Shown: in pieces, positions 24,603 through 33,035 of the stretch
Layout: each line of letters begins with the position of its first letter
How positions within the stretch are numbered: position 1 is the first letter of the stretch
Source of the DNA: Lactobacillus acetotolerans DSM 20749 = JCM 3825
Lineage (GTDB): Bacteria > Bacillota > Bacilli > Lactobacillales > Lactobacillaceae
Assembly: GCF_001436775.1 (NCBI RefSeq)
Contig: NZ_AYZC01000012.1
Span: 1-38,014 of the forward strand
Direction: 5' to 3'
Length of the DNA stretch: 38,014 nt
Position numbers and translations under genes: made by a program
The notes under the pieces: generated by a model
Seen by the model: the letters and a program-made list of their open reading frames with translations, nothing else
Database searches by the model: none
Told to the model about the DNA's origin: nothing

Positions 24603-24983
24603 TTTATTTTTATATGGAAATTGTTCTTGAATTTTTATTTTCGGATTATTATCCAAAATAAAATCAGCTAATCTGGTTATATCATCAGTACTAAGAGTAG
24701 CTATAGGATTAATATTCTCATTTAAAGCTTTATCTTTATTTATTTTAACCAAATGCCCTATATCAATCCATGAAGGCTTAACTAATCCAATTTCTTCCCA
24801 ATCTTTAATCTTGCAATACCTATGCTTTTTAATGAATTGAGATTTATTTTTATATTTTGAAGTAATTGGAAAAACATAATAATATTTACCAATTATTTGC
24901 AAAATTAAAACAGGACGCTGTTTTGACATATCAATGTCAATAAAACCGATGGTTGCAATAATAATATCATTGGGTTTAACCAT
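24600..24983 (-). CDS. PemK/MazF-like toxin of a type II TA pair
   Basis: A 127-residue protein of the PemK/MazF-like fold: the start VKPNDIIIATIGFIDIDMSK followed by RPVLILQIIG and YYVFPITSKYKN matches the strand pattern and the KRPVLVL motif of the family. These toxins cut mRNA. The length and C-terminal half are more typical of the PemK-like group of lactobacilli than of short MazF. Its start overlaps the antitoxin stop by eight bases, the standard TA coupling. Confidence 0.82.
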   Translation of the reverse strand: MVKPNDIIIATIGFIDIDMSKQRPVLILQIIGKYYYVFPITSKYKNKSQFIKKHRYCKIKDWEEIGLVKPSWIDIGHLVKINKDKALNENINPIATLSTDDITRLADFILDNNPKIKIQEQFPYKNK

Positions 24984-25269
24984 CGTATTTTTCTACCCAC
25001 TCTTTCAATTCTTTTTTAGTATTGATTGTACGATCAACAGGGAGCGTTTTAATAGCTTTAGCCAATTTATTACTAGCAATTTGTCTTTTTGTTAACCCAG
25101 GATTAAATGGTAAATTATTAGTTGCTTGAACCTTTTTAATAAACATATTAAAGGCTGATGAATTTGATAACCCCATTTCTTTAAAAATTCGTTCCGCATC
25201 ATCAAGTGCATCTGCATCCAAATTCACCTGTATTCTTCTTTTTTTATGGTTATCTAATGTAGCTGGCAT
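24976..25269 (-). CDS. RelB/DinJ-family antitoxin
   Basis: A 97-residue antitoxin with a ribbon-helix-helix: RRIQVNLDADALDDAERIFK, then LSNSSAFNMFIKKVQAT, as in RelB/DinJ. The C-terminal part would neutralise the toxin. The combination RelB/DinJ antitoxin with a PemK-like toxin is a mixed pair. The promoter region between 25270 and 25337 is AT-rich and includes TATTATACACACTTATACAG-like repeats that may be its operator. Confidence 0.85.
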   Translation of the reverse strand: MPATLDNHKKRRIQVNLDADALDDAERIFKEMGLSNSSAFNMFIKKVQATNNLPFNPGLTKRQIASNKLAKAIKTLPVDRTINTKKELKEWVEKYDG

Positions 25270-25337
25270 AATTATTCAACTTCCTTTTTCAACTCATATT
25301 ATACACACTTATACAGTATATTACGTTTTTTTGCAAG

Positions 25338-25379
25338 AAAAAAGTACAATTCTGAAAGCCACAGAATTGTACTTTTTTA
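25338..25379 (-). terminator. Terminator of the PTS operon
   Basis: A long stem (AAAAAAGTACAATTCTG with its complement) has T6 on both sides. It lies 24 bases past the stop of the last PTS-operon gene. Confidence 0.88.
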
Positions 25380-25402
25380 TTTTATCTAGAGAAGGATTGG
25401 AT

Positions 25403-25717
25403 TTATTTTTTAACTTTTTTCATTTCTTTATCGATATGATCAATCTTTTTTTGATAATCATCAATAACTAAGTTAACATTTTTTCTACCGCGCCATTGAC
25501 CATAGCCAAAGAGCAACATTCCTAAGGCGCCAATGACAAAAAGGATAATACCGATGACAAATAACCAAGTTGTTTTTGCATGGTAGTAATAAATCAAAAC
25601 AACCCCTATGGCACTAATCGTCAAGAAAAGTTGAAACCAATATTGTAAGTTACGCAGCATATGTTTTTGGTATTTAACCTCATTCATATACCCTTTTCTT
25701 AATTCTTCAATCGTCAT
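25403..25717 (-). CDS. Small membrane protein at the end of the PTS operon
   Basis: A 104-residue protein with two adjacent membrane helices (about 28-45 and 50-70) and a charged C-terminal helix (about 75-104, KKIDHIDKEMKKVKK). I do not recognise a family. It lies 24 bases after the IID fragment and before the operon terminator, so it is probably co-transcribed with the PTS genes, but its job is unknown. An AGAGGA precedes the ATG. Confidence 0.6.
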   Translation of the reverse strand: MTIEELRKGYMNEVKYQKHMLRNLQYWFQLFLTISAIGVVLIYYYHAKTTWLFVIGIILFVIGALGMLLFGYGQWRGRKNVNLVIDDYQKKIDHIDKEMKKVKK

Positions 25718-25741
25718 CCGTAATCATCCTCTCTTTTAATA

Positions 25742-26080
25742 TTAGTATTTCAAACCTGGGTTGAAGAAGCCAATAACTACACCGACAAGAGCAACACCGA
25801 TTAAGATGATCATTGTCCAAATAGCTGAGACGTGCTTCTTAGCCATCAACCACCAGCAAAGCAAGGTAACGATTATTGTCAATAAACCTGGATAAATAGT
25901 ATCCAACTGTTTTTGTAAATTCAAGAATACATGACCGTTAGCGTTACGCAACTTAACTGAAGTAGTTACATTTACCCAAGTAGCAAGAACGCCACCAACA
26001 ACCATACTACCGACAACTCCAATAGCACGACGAACAGCTTTACCCTGTTTACCGACTAAGAAACCAACGGCTTTATTCAC
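25742..26080 (-). CDS. PTS mannose-family IID, C-terminal part
   Basis: This 112-codon frame corresponds to the last third of the IID protein of mannose/fructose-type PTS: KAVGFLVGKQGKAVRRAIGV, then VVGGVLATWVN and two hydrophobic segments. It begins at a GTG that overlaps the stop of the N-terminal part by eight bases (GTGAATAA). Family IID proteins are about 270-300 residues in one chain, and the usual junction reads YKLG(E)KAV. Here GGTGAATAAAGCC breaks it, which looks like one inserted T in GGTGAAAAAGCC. There is no good ribosome binding site at the GTG, but coupled restart is possible. It is either a frameshifted gene or a naturally split subunit. Confidence 0.72.
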   Translation of the reverse strand: MNKAVGFLVGKQGKAVRRAIGVVGSMVVGGVLATWVNVTTSVKLRNANGHVFLNLQKQLDTIYPGLLTIIVTLLCWWLMAKKHVSAIWTMIILIGVALVGVVIGFFNPGLKY

Positions 26081-26591
26081 CTAACTTATAACCACGGAAA
26101 TATAAGAAACGTTGACCAAAGTAAGCAAGCAGATCCCAAACAACAATGTAAAAGATCGCACCAATTGGGGATCCGTTTTGTGACATACCTAAGGCGATGC
26201 CAAGCAAAATTGGAATTAAAGTACCATCGATTAATGAATCACCGATACCGGCAATTGGTCCCATTAACCCGGCACGCATGTCGTTAATGGTTTCACCATC
26301 AATACCCGTATCATTAGCGCGAGCCTCTTCCAAACTTGCGGTAATACCAACAATAACCGAACCAAGCATTGGGTTAGTATTGAAAAATGCTGTATATGCG
26401 TGAATCTTGTCTTGTTGATCACTAACATCATCAGGATATAACTTTTCAATGATTGGTAACATTGAACACAAATAACCAAAAGTCTGCATGTGTTCTTGTG
26501 AGAAACATGTTAAAGCTCCCCAGAACCAAAGATTAAATGATTTGCTTAAGGTCTTATGACCAATTCTATTTTTCTTTGTTTTTGCATCCAT
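26073..26591 (-). CDS. PTS mannose-family IID, N-terminal part
   Basis: This 172-residue frame holds the N-terminal two thirds of IID: the start LWFWGALTCFSQEHMQTFGY matches the conserved region in the family, and DMRAGLMGPIAGIGDSLIDG is the glycine-rich signature. It ends YFRGYKLGE with TAA, exactly at the point where intact proteins continue into KAV. The ribosome binding site GAGGAGG is made by codons in the acidic tail of the preceding IIC gene. Together with the next frame it would restore a normal IID (LevG-like). Confidence 0.8.
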   Translation of the reverse strand: MDAKTKKNRIGHKTLSKSFNLWFWGALTCFSQEHMQTFGYLCSMLPIIEKLYPDDVSDQQDKIHAYTAFFNTNPMLGSVIVGITASLEEARANDTGIDGETINDMRAGLMGPIAGIGDSLIDGTLIPILLGIALGMSQNGSPIGAIFYIVVWDLLAYFGQRFLYFRGYKLGE

Positions 26592-26593
26592 CG

Positions 26594-27454
26594 TTAAATG
26601 TCCTCCTCATCGTCGTCATCATCAGAATCATCTGAGGCTGTAGCTGTTTCTGGTTTATTGCCAGAACCTTTAGAAATTTCAATTTCGTACATAATTGCAG
26701 CGAATAATAATGAAATGATAGTAATTGAAACTAAATTCAAATGTAATGAAGCAGCTAAAGTAAAGCCAACGAAGAATGGAATAAAGTCAACAGCTTTATT
26801 AATAATTTGCCGAAGCAGAATTGCGATACCAACACAAGGAAGCATTGCACCAACAGTAAACAAAGTCTTCATTGGGATACCATCCATCGGTAAAGCATCA
26901 CGTAAAGTAGTAACGGCTTGAGCACCGTAGTGGGTCATTAACATTGTTGGTAAGAATGAGAAGATTAAATGTGAGAGCCATGGCCAACCAAAGTTAACGC
27001 CATAAAGTCTATTTAATTTGCCATTTTGAATGTCTTTCCAACCAAATGCTTGCCAAATCAAGTTCATAAATGCAACAGCGTAGAACAAAACTGAACCAAG
27101 AGTACCTACTAAAGTACCAAGTGATTTAGCCATGTTAGCTGCATCGGCACCCATTGGATTTAAGCCACGTGAAGTAATAGCAACCATGGCTAAAGGAATA
27201 CCAATATAAGAAATAGCACGAACATCGGCAGCAACAGTACCACCAGGTGTTACCAAAGCTATGTAAACTAACTGCGTAGCAACACCACAGGCAATACCTA
27301 ACGGGATATTACCTAAAATAATCCCACAAATAAGTCCACCAACTAATGGACGACCAATTGTGTAGTTACCAACAGCTTGGCCAGCCATACAAGAGTTTGA
27401 ACACAAACATGCAAACAAACCTAAGATGGCGGCTTGTAACCAACTTATAGTCAT
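26594..27454 (-). CDS. PTS mannose-family IIC (LevF-like permease)
   Basis: A 286-residue membrane subunit that forms the sugar channel with IID. The start MTISWLQAAILGLFACLCSN, the repeated glycine-rich motifs (GRPLVGGLICGIILGNIPLG) and about eight to nine hydrophobic segments are typical of the family. An unusual tail ends in SDDSDDDDDEEDI, a run of acidic residues not normal for IIC. AGGGAG lies four bases before the ATG. The substrate is most likely fructose or a fructan fragment from the locus context (inference). Confidence 0.88.
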   Translation of the reverse strand: MTISWLQAAILGLFACLCSNSCMAGQAVGNYTIGRPLVGGLICGIILGNIPLGIACGVATQLVYIALVTPGGTVAADVRAISYIGIPLAMVAITSRGLNPMGADAANMAKSLGTLVGTLGSVLFYAVAFMNLIWQAFGWKDIQNGKLNRLYGVNFGWPWLSHLIFSFLPTMLMTHYGAQAVTTLRDALPMDGIPMKTLFTVGAMLPCVGIAILLRQIINKAVDFIPFFVGFTLAASLHLNLVSITIISLLFAAIMYEIEISKGSGNKPETATASDDSDDDDDEEDI

Positions 27455-27491
27455 TTTTCTCCCTCTTTTTTATTTCAAGAAAATTTATTAT

Positions 27492-27995
27492 TTAATAGCC
27501 AAACTTACCTTTAAATTTGTCCCAGTAGCCAATTTGTTTATCAGGTAACAAGGCAAAGTGAATCTTGTAACCTTTTTTGCTAATAGCTTCAAAGGCATCT
27601 GCTTCTTCTTGAGTAAAGGACTGATTATCACCTAATTTAATTGCTCCCGGACGATCATTACCAGGACCTACAACCAATTCCTTTTGGTCACTAGGTACAA
27701 AGTTCATATCTACTAATATCTTCTTCATATCTTGTGGACTCTTAGTAATTAAGAAGTAACGGGTTTTAGAAGACAAAACTTTGTTTTGAACCTTCTTAAA
27801 ATGATCCGTTGTCCAAACAAAAGTCTTTTTACCTTGATCTTCCCCAGCTGACTTATAAGCTGCCTTTAAAATCTTATTGGTAGCCGCCTTATCATTTACA
27901 GCAATAATGCCATCATAAGGACGTTCTTTTGCCCAACGGGTAGTAATCAATCCGTGAATAACACGGTCATCAACTCTAATTAATGAAACTGTCAT
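27492..27995 (-). CDS. PTS mannose-family IIB (LevE-like)
   Basis: A 167-residue cytoplasmic phosphotransfer subunit. The phosphorylated histidine is His14 in RVDDRVIHGLITTRW, the exact family motif, and the KTFVWTTDHFKKV and LVVGPGNDRPGAI segments follow the IIB fold. It takes phosphate from IIA and hands it to the sugar bound by IIC/IID. TAGGAGG precedes the ATG by seven bases. It is the second gene of the operon. Confidence 0.93.
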   Translation of the reverse strand: MTVSLIRVDDRVIHGLITTRWAKERPYDGIIAVNDKAATNKILKAAYKSAGEDQGKKTFVWTTDHFKKVQNKVLSSKTRYFLITKSPQDMKKILVDMNFVPSDQKELVVGPGNDRPGAIKLGDNQSFTQEEADAFEAISKKGYKIHFALLPDKQIGYWDKFKGKFGY

Positions 27996-28013
27996 TTTTT
28001 AACCTCCTAAAAA

Positions 28014-28460
28014 TTAAATATCATCATCGTCATCATCACTATCGCTAGCTTTAGGAACCTGGTACTGTTGCAAAGCAGCTTTGGCCTCGCTTAATGACTT
28101 TTTGGCTATTGCTTCTTTATCCATCGTATCTAAGGAAACTGTAGCCGTGAGCGCCATTGTGAAGTTCATTCCGCCAAGAACGACTGACCTGTCTAAAAGG
28201 CCACGCTCTGAAAAGACATTCAAAAATGTAGTTAATGGACTTCCGCCAATAATGTCTGACAAAACAATAAATTCATCACCATCTTTAAATTGATGATCAT
28301 CTAAAAAAGATTCAACTTTAGCCTTAAAGTCATCTGCAGATTTACCGTTATGTAAACATAAAGCAAATACGCGTTTGGAAGTGTCTCCGGAAAACATCTC
28401 TAATGATGTTTTTAATCCTTCAGCAAATCTACCATGAGAAACTAAAATTATATATTTCAT
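28014..28460 (-). CDS. PTS mannose-family IIA (LevD-like)
   Basis: The first gene of the PTS operon. The family start MKYIILVSHGRFAEGLKTSL places the phosphorylated histidine at His9. I choose the ATG at 28460, with AAGGGG upstream; an ATG 14 codons earlier would add an unusual leader. The rest is a normal IIA (DEFIVLSDIIGGSPLTTFLN), but the C-terminus ends in DSDDDDDDI, an acidic tail like that of IIC. Two cre-like boxes and a shared inverted element lie upstream, so carbon catabolite control and operon-specific induction are likely. Confidence 0.9.
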   Translation of the reverse strand: MKYIILVSHGRFAEGLKTSLEMFSGDTSKRVFALCLHNGKSADDFKAKVESFLDDHQFKDGDEFIVLSDIIGGSPLTTFLNVFSERGLLDRSVVLGGMNFTMALTATVSLDTMDKEAIAKKSLSEAKAALQQYQVPKASDSDDDDDDI

Positions 28461-28508
28461 ATCCACATCCCCTTCTTTTTGAATACATGTTAAAGTTATC
28501 ACATTCTA

Positions 28509-28578
28509 TGTAAGCGTTTATAGTGTTAAATGTCACTAAAGTGATATGACAAATGTCACATTTTTGAAAGCGCTTAAT
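28509..28578. promoter_or_regulatory. cre-like boxes and shared inverted element between PTS and sensor operons
   Basis: Two cre-like boxes TGTAAGCGTTTATA (28509-28522) and TGAAAGCGCTTAAT (28565-28578) flank ATGACAAATGTCAC (28546-28559), which recurs with one change upstream of the GH32 gene (35462-35475). A second inverted repeat TCACT-AA-AGTGA lies at 28533-28544. CcpA and a LevR-type regulator are the likely binders (inference from the family and the locus). Confidence 0.65.
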
Positions 28579-28586
28579 AAAAAATA

Positions 28587-28615
28587 TTGATTGAACCCTT
28601 GTTTTTGGCGATAAT
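28587..28615 (+). promoter_or_regulatory. Promoter of the sensor gene cluster
   Basis: TTGATT (28587-28592), 17 bases, GATAAT (28610-28615). It lies just downstream of the second cre-like box. A ribosome binding site AAAGGAG (28617-28623) is 25 bases from the first in-frame ATG, so the start of the next gene is uncertain. Confidence 0.5.
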
Positions 28616-28647
28616 TAAAGGAGAAAATAAGTTATTTTATAATTTAT

Positions 28648-29697
28648 ATGTTTTTAGCTAAAAGGATCATGACGATTTTGACAATGAAATCTAATTATAT
28701 AAAAAGATTGAAAAAAGAAATCATCCAGCAGCATAATCACGCATTATTAAGTGGGGAACTCTTTTTTGCAATTTTCTTCATTTTTATAATTTGGCTTTTC
28801 TTCATTTTAAGTCCTGGACAAAAGCAACAAGTAAAAATTGGTAGTAGTTATATGACAATGAACAACAGCTTCTATCCTGTTATCAATGAACAAGTAGAAA
28901 ATTACGTTAATAATCATCATGGCAAACTTTATAACCGCGACCCGGCTCTAAATGTTAACAAGCAAGTTGAAGAAATTAATTCTTTTATTCACAAGGGAGT
29001 TAGTGCGATCATTATTAACCCTGTTGACGGTAACAGCCAAAAACTTGAAAATGCGCTACACAAGGCTAAGCAAAATGGAATTAAAGTGGTTGTCGTCGAT
29101 TCCCAGACTAAATCTGACCGCTATATTGACTGTACAATCCTGTCAAATAATTACCGTGCCGGACAATTGTGTGCAAAAAATTTGTTAAAAAGAAAGAAAC
29201 ACGCAAACATCCTTTTACTAGAACATTACTCTGCCCTTTCGGCCAACAATAGAATTCAAGGTTTTACCGACACTATTAAACAAGCTAAAAATGCACATAA
29301 TTACCATATCGTTGGCAAAATAAATACTTACGGTCAATCCGAGATCACCCTGCCTTTAGTTGAAAAATACTTAAAAACAGGGCAAAAATTTGATACCGTG
29401 ATGGCGCTAAATGACCAGGCTGCGGTGGGAGCTTTAGCAGCAATCAATGAAGCCAAGATCAAACGGCACATTTCTGTTTACGGTGTAGATGGTTCTGAAA
29501 ACATGAAGAAGCTGCTTGGGGTCAACCCAAACGCAACTGCTACTGCGGCACAATCGCCAATCAATTTAGGTAAAACTGCTGTTAAAACAGCCTACAAATT
29601 AATTGATGGTAAGAAAGTGTCTAAGAAAATTACACTACCTGTTTTCTTAATTACAAATAAAAATATTAATAAATATAATGCTGTGGGGTGGCAATAA
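28648..29697 (+). CDS. Membrane-anchored sugar-binding sensor protein (LevQ-like)
   Basis: A protein of up to 349 residues with an N-terminal membrane helix (about 38-55) and a type 1 periplasmic-binding-protein domain: KIGSSYMTMNNSFYPVINEQ, GVSAIIINPVDGN, VVVVDSQTKSD, VMALNDQAAVGALAAI. There is no lipobox or transport partner, so it is likely an outward-facing sugar sensor for the adjacent kinase, as LevQ is in S. mutans. The ATG at 28648 has no nearby ribosome binding site; the ATGs at 28669 (with AAGGA two bases before) or 28684 may be used. Its stop TAA overlaps the kinase ATG. Confidence 0.8.
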   Translation: MFLAKRIMTILTMKSNYIKRLKKEIIQQHNHALLSGELFFAIFFIFIIWLFFILSPGQKQQVKIGSSYMTMNNSFYPVINEQVENYVNNHHGKLYNRDPALNVNKQVEEINSFIHKGVSAIIINPVDGNSQKLENALHKAKQNGIKVVVVDSQTKSDRYIDCTILSNNYRAGQLCAKNLLKRKKHANILLLEHYSALSANNRIQGFTDTIKQAKNAHNYHIVGKINTYGQSEITLPLVEKYLKTGQKFDTVMALNDQAAVGALAAINEAKIKRHISVYGVDGSENMKKLLGVNPNATATAAQSPINLGKTAVKTAYKLIDGKKVSKKITLPVFLITNKNINKYNAVGWQ

Positions 29698-31007
29698 TGC
29701 TTAAATTTAAACATTTTGTCCTTTTACGAAGAATAATGCTGTGGCTTAACTTTTTTGCTGTGCTATTTAATGCCACTTTGTTTCTTTATACGACCAATTA
29801 CATTATCAGGATGCAGCAAGACTACCGGTTACTAGCAAAATTGCAGCACATCCCTGATTCACCGCAAAGTATTTTCTGGGAAAGTTCTATCAGTTTTTTA
29901 ATTTTAGCTGTCGTCATGACTTTACGGCACCACATCAACGTAAAGAATCCTAACTTAATTCTTCTACTAGAATTCATTCTTGCAATTATAGTATTTATCT
30001 CATTAAGGATGACTTACAACGGCGTCTTTTTACTGGTATTTGTTGACTTTTTCATCAGTAATCGTAACCAGTATAATTTTCACGATTATCCCATCTGGCT
30101 ACTTATAGGCCTTTTATTACTGCTACTCTTCCTTATGACCGACTATTCAGTACTAAGCCACTTAATAGCCCTGCCGAATTTAGCTACTTATTTAAGTTTC
30201 TTACCGGCTAAAGTTGGTTCACGGTTAATATTCTATAAGAACTTTATTTCAGCCCTCAATTTAGTATTGTTTATACTAATTTTGGTTTACTTTGCATTAA
30301 GCCAGCTAGCCCGTGAATATAAAATTCAAAACAAGTTAGCTTTAGCCGCCAAAACTAACACCGAATTAAAAAACTACGCTGCCCTATCTGGTCACATTGC
30401 TCAGAATAGGGAAAGAAAAAGAATTGCCCGCGATATTCATGACACTGTTGGCCATGCTTTAACCGGGATTGCAGCAGGAATTGATGCTGCTCTTGTATTA
30501 ATCGACATTGATCCGAAGGCAACAAAAAAGCAGCTCAAACAAATTCAAGTTGCAGTTAAACAAGGTTTAAAAGATGTGCGTAAGGCGTTAAATCAGATCA
30601 GGCCTGGCGCTCTCGATAATTATACTTTGGAAGCTTCATTAAAGAAGATGTTGAAAGAATATTCAGATATTTCTCATATCAAAATTGATTTTAACTACCA
30701 TTGGGGCAAAGTAGATTTTGAGAAAACAACCGAAGACGTAATTTTTCGAATTATTGAAGAATCGGTTACCAATTCTTTGCGCCACGGTCATGCAACAGAA
30801 GTAAAAATTTCTTGTACAAAGAGTGACAAGAATTATATTTTGCTCATTCAGGATAACGGAATGGGTACAACTCATATAAAAGCAGGATATGGTATAATAC
30901 AAATGAAAGAAAGGGTTGCCATTATTGATGGGAAAATCAGTTTTAACGGAAACAACGGATTTTCTACAAAAGTAGCAATACCAAAAGAAGGTAGTACAAA
31001 TGATTAA
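29697..31007 (+). CDS. Sensor histidine kinase, NarL/DesK class (LevS-like)
   Basis: A 436-residue kinase. Five or six hydrophobic segments cover about 15-205, followed by a HisKA_3 domain with the phosphorylated histidine in RKRIARDIHDTVGHALTG and a HATPase_c domain with N-box EESVTNSLRHG and G-box DNGMGT. I choose the ATG at 29697, which overlaps the stop of the sugar-binding gene (TAATG) and has GGGGTGG eight bases upstream; a GTG nine bases earlier is less likely. It overlaps the response regulator gene by eight bases. All kinase motifs are intact. Confidence 0.88.
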   Translation: MLKFKHFVLLRRIMLWLNFFAVLFNATLFLYTTNYIIRMQQDYRLLAKLQHIPDSPQSIFWESSISFLILAVVMTLRHHINVKNPNLILLLEFILAIIVFISLRMTYNGVFLLVFVDFFISNRNQYNFHDYPIWLLIGLLLLLLFLMTDYSVLSHLIALPNLATYLSFLPAKVGSRLIFYKNFISALNLVLFILILVYFALSQLAREYKIQNKLALAAKTNTELKNYAALSGHIAQNRERKRIARDIHDTVGHALTGIAAGIDAALVLIDIDPKATKKQLKQIQVAVKQGLKDVRKALNQIRPGALDNYTLEASLKKMLKEYSDISHIKIDFNYHWGKVDFEKTTEDVIFRIIEESVTNSLRHGHATEVKISCTKSDKNYILLIQDNGMGTTHIKAGYGIIQMKERVAIIDGKISFNGNNGFSTKVAIPKEGSTND

Positions 31008-31680
31008 AATTATGATTGCCGACGATCAACAATTAATTAGAAATTCTTTAAAAATTATCCTTGATGCTAATCCAAACTTTAAGGTTATTTCTACCGTATC
31101 CAACAGGCAAGAAGTTCTAGATAGTATCAAAAAAGAAAAGCCAGATATTATTTTAATGGATATTCGAATGCCCAAGATGGATGGTACCGTTTGTACTAAA
31201 TACGTCAAAGAGAAATATCCTGACATTAAAGTAATTGTCCTCACTACTTTCGACGATGATGACTTTATTTTCAGTGCCTTAAAGTATGGAGCTTCTGGAT
31301 ATTTATTAAAGGGTGTCTCTACTAAAGAATTATACAATGCCATTAATACTGTCGAGCACGGCGGCGCCATGATCAACCCCAATATTGCAGAAAAAGTATT
31401 CAAGTTGTTTTCCAAAATGGCCCAATCTAATTACGCTATTCAAGTTAATGATAAGGATACTAAAAATTTCTCAAAACATGAATGAGAAGTTATCCAACAG
31501 GTAGGGTTTGGCCTTTCAAATAAAGAGATAGCAGCAAAGCTATTCTTATCAGAGGGAACCGTTCGTAACTACATTTCAAAAATTTTGGATAAATTACAGT
31601 TACGAGATAGAACACAATTAGCAATCTGGGCAGTTCAAACTGGCGTAACGAGCGAGTCTTTTGGTGATAAAGATGACTAA
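31000..31680 (+). pseudogene. NarL/LuxR-type response regulator (LevR-like) with an in-frame TGA
   Basis: The receiver domain is complete (MIADDQQLIRNSL with acidic pocket, LMDIRMPKMDG with the phosphorylated Asp, VLTTFDD, LLKG). Codon 162 is TGA (31483-31485) and the same frame then runs on to 31680 with a full LuxR-type helix-turn-helix (GLSNKEIAAKLFLSEGTVRN, then YISKILDKL). Relatives read S-x-x-E-R-E-V at this point, so TGA has replaced CGA (Arg) by one C-to-T change. As it stands only the receiver would be made, without DNA binding, unless the stop is read through. The solute-binding gene start overlaps the frame end by eight bases. Confidence 0.88.
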
Positions 31681-32972
31681 GAAGAAAAAGCTAACTTACC
31701 TTTTTATCATTATCATCCTACTTGCCGTCGGAATTGGTCTTTGGGTTAAACATACCCAAACAAGGGAACGAACTTTGACAATCGGGATTTACACTGGCAG
31801 TAGCTGGGATGTCCCAAGTGGCAAGCCCTACCACATGATTGATTATACAATTAAGAAGTTTAAGAAAGAGCATCCCCACACCATTATTAAGTATGAAAGC
31901 GGGATTCGGCGCGAAGATTATCGCAATTGGTTAAGTGAAAAAATCATTGAGGAACAGATGCCAGATTTGGTAATCGTACCCAGCCATGATTTTAATTTAC
32001 TGGCCAGTGAAGGTGCATTTAAAAATGTAGGTCCAATGATGAGCAGAGACAAGATTTCATCAAATGAGTTTTATCATAGCGCGTTAGAAGCCGGGCAATA
32101 TAAAAAGAAACAATTAGCCCTTCCCTATGAAGCTAATCCAACTTTAATGGTCATGAACAAAACCTTATTAAGCAAGCTAAAATTACGTAGTCCAAATGAG
32201 AATTGGACACCGGAAAAATTTTACCAAACATGTCATAAAGTTTCTCATAGTAATTCGGGCAAAAAGTATTACGGTGTAACGTCAAATTATAATTGGCAAG
32301 ATGCGCAACTAGCATACGGGAACCAATTATTTTCTAAAGATGATAATAAATTGCAATTAACTTCTAGTAAGGCACACGATGGCCTTTTCATTAACCGAAA
32401 ATTTAACAAATGATGTAGCTTTACGGAACGTTACCTCGCAACTTTTTGATGAAGGAAAAGTCGCCTTCATGCCGTTGGGATTAGCCCAATACCGCACTTA
32501 TACTTCATACCCTTACTACATCACTAGGGATAATAATTTCCGCTGGGGATGTACTAAAATGCCTGGCATAAAAGCTGCTAAATCAACCCCAATGCCTACC
32601 ACACTTTTTGCCATTTCTAGTAAAGCTAAGAATCCAGGAGCAGCATGGCAATTTATGAAATTATTGTGTGCCGATAAAGATGTACAACAAGAATTGATGA
32701 AGACCAATATGGGAAGTTCTGTGCTTCCAAGCGTGGTCAAAAGTAAGAACACACAAAACATTCTTGATAAGGAATTAATTGACCATCGTAATTTAGCAGT
32801 TAAAAAGCTGGATGTAATCACCAAAAATGGTGCAGTTACCCCTAAATTTAAGGATTATAACGATAAATTAGACGAATTAGATTACAAGATTCAAAATGCC
32901 TTGAAAGCTGGTAATTTAGAAACCCAACTATTTAATATCCAATCTCAAGTTAACCAAAGCATAAGCAATTAA
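31673..32972 (+). pseudogene. Extracellular solute-binding protein (LevT-like), frameshifted
   Basis: The gene begins at ATG 31673 with a Lys-rich start and one membrane helix, then a family 1 solute-binding domain (TIGIYTGSSWDVPSGKPYHM; LPYEANPTLMVMNKTL). It stops at 32411-32413, while the protein continues in the next frame from about 32390 to 32972 (TENLTNDVALRNVTSQLFDE; GAAWQFMKLL). The junction lies in GGCCTTTTCATTA; one surplus T in the T4 run explains it. In S. mutans LevT is the second sugar-binding protein of the LevQRST system, and no ABC permease is near here, so a sensing role is likelier than transport. Confidence 0.82.
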
Positions 32973-32977
32973 AAAAA

Positions 32978-33012
32978 TTCTCCTAGAATCATAATTTTTA
33001 GGAGATTTTTTT
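32978..33012 (+). terminator. Terminator of the sensor gene cluster
   Basis: TCTCCTA (32979-32985) pairs with TAGGAGA (32999-33005), followed by T7. The stem is short and the loop 13 bases, but the position right after the solute-binding gene supports it. Confidence 0.7.
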
Positions 33013-33035
33013 ATATGTTTTTTTAATTTTTAATA

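Noticed and set aside
26598-26921. Plus-strand frame starting with a serine run
   Set aside because: The serine run is the antisense of the Asp-rich IIC tail; the minus frame is the real PTS gene.
31026-31415. Minus-strand frame of 129 codons within the response regulator
   Set aside because: It mirrors the receiver domain codons; the plus frame has all receiver motifs and this frame has none.
31483-31485. TGA as a selenocysteine codon
   Set aside because: Lactobacilli do not use selenocysteine, no SECIS-like stem is evident, and the family has Arg here; a C-to-T nonsense change is simpler.
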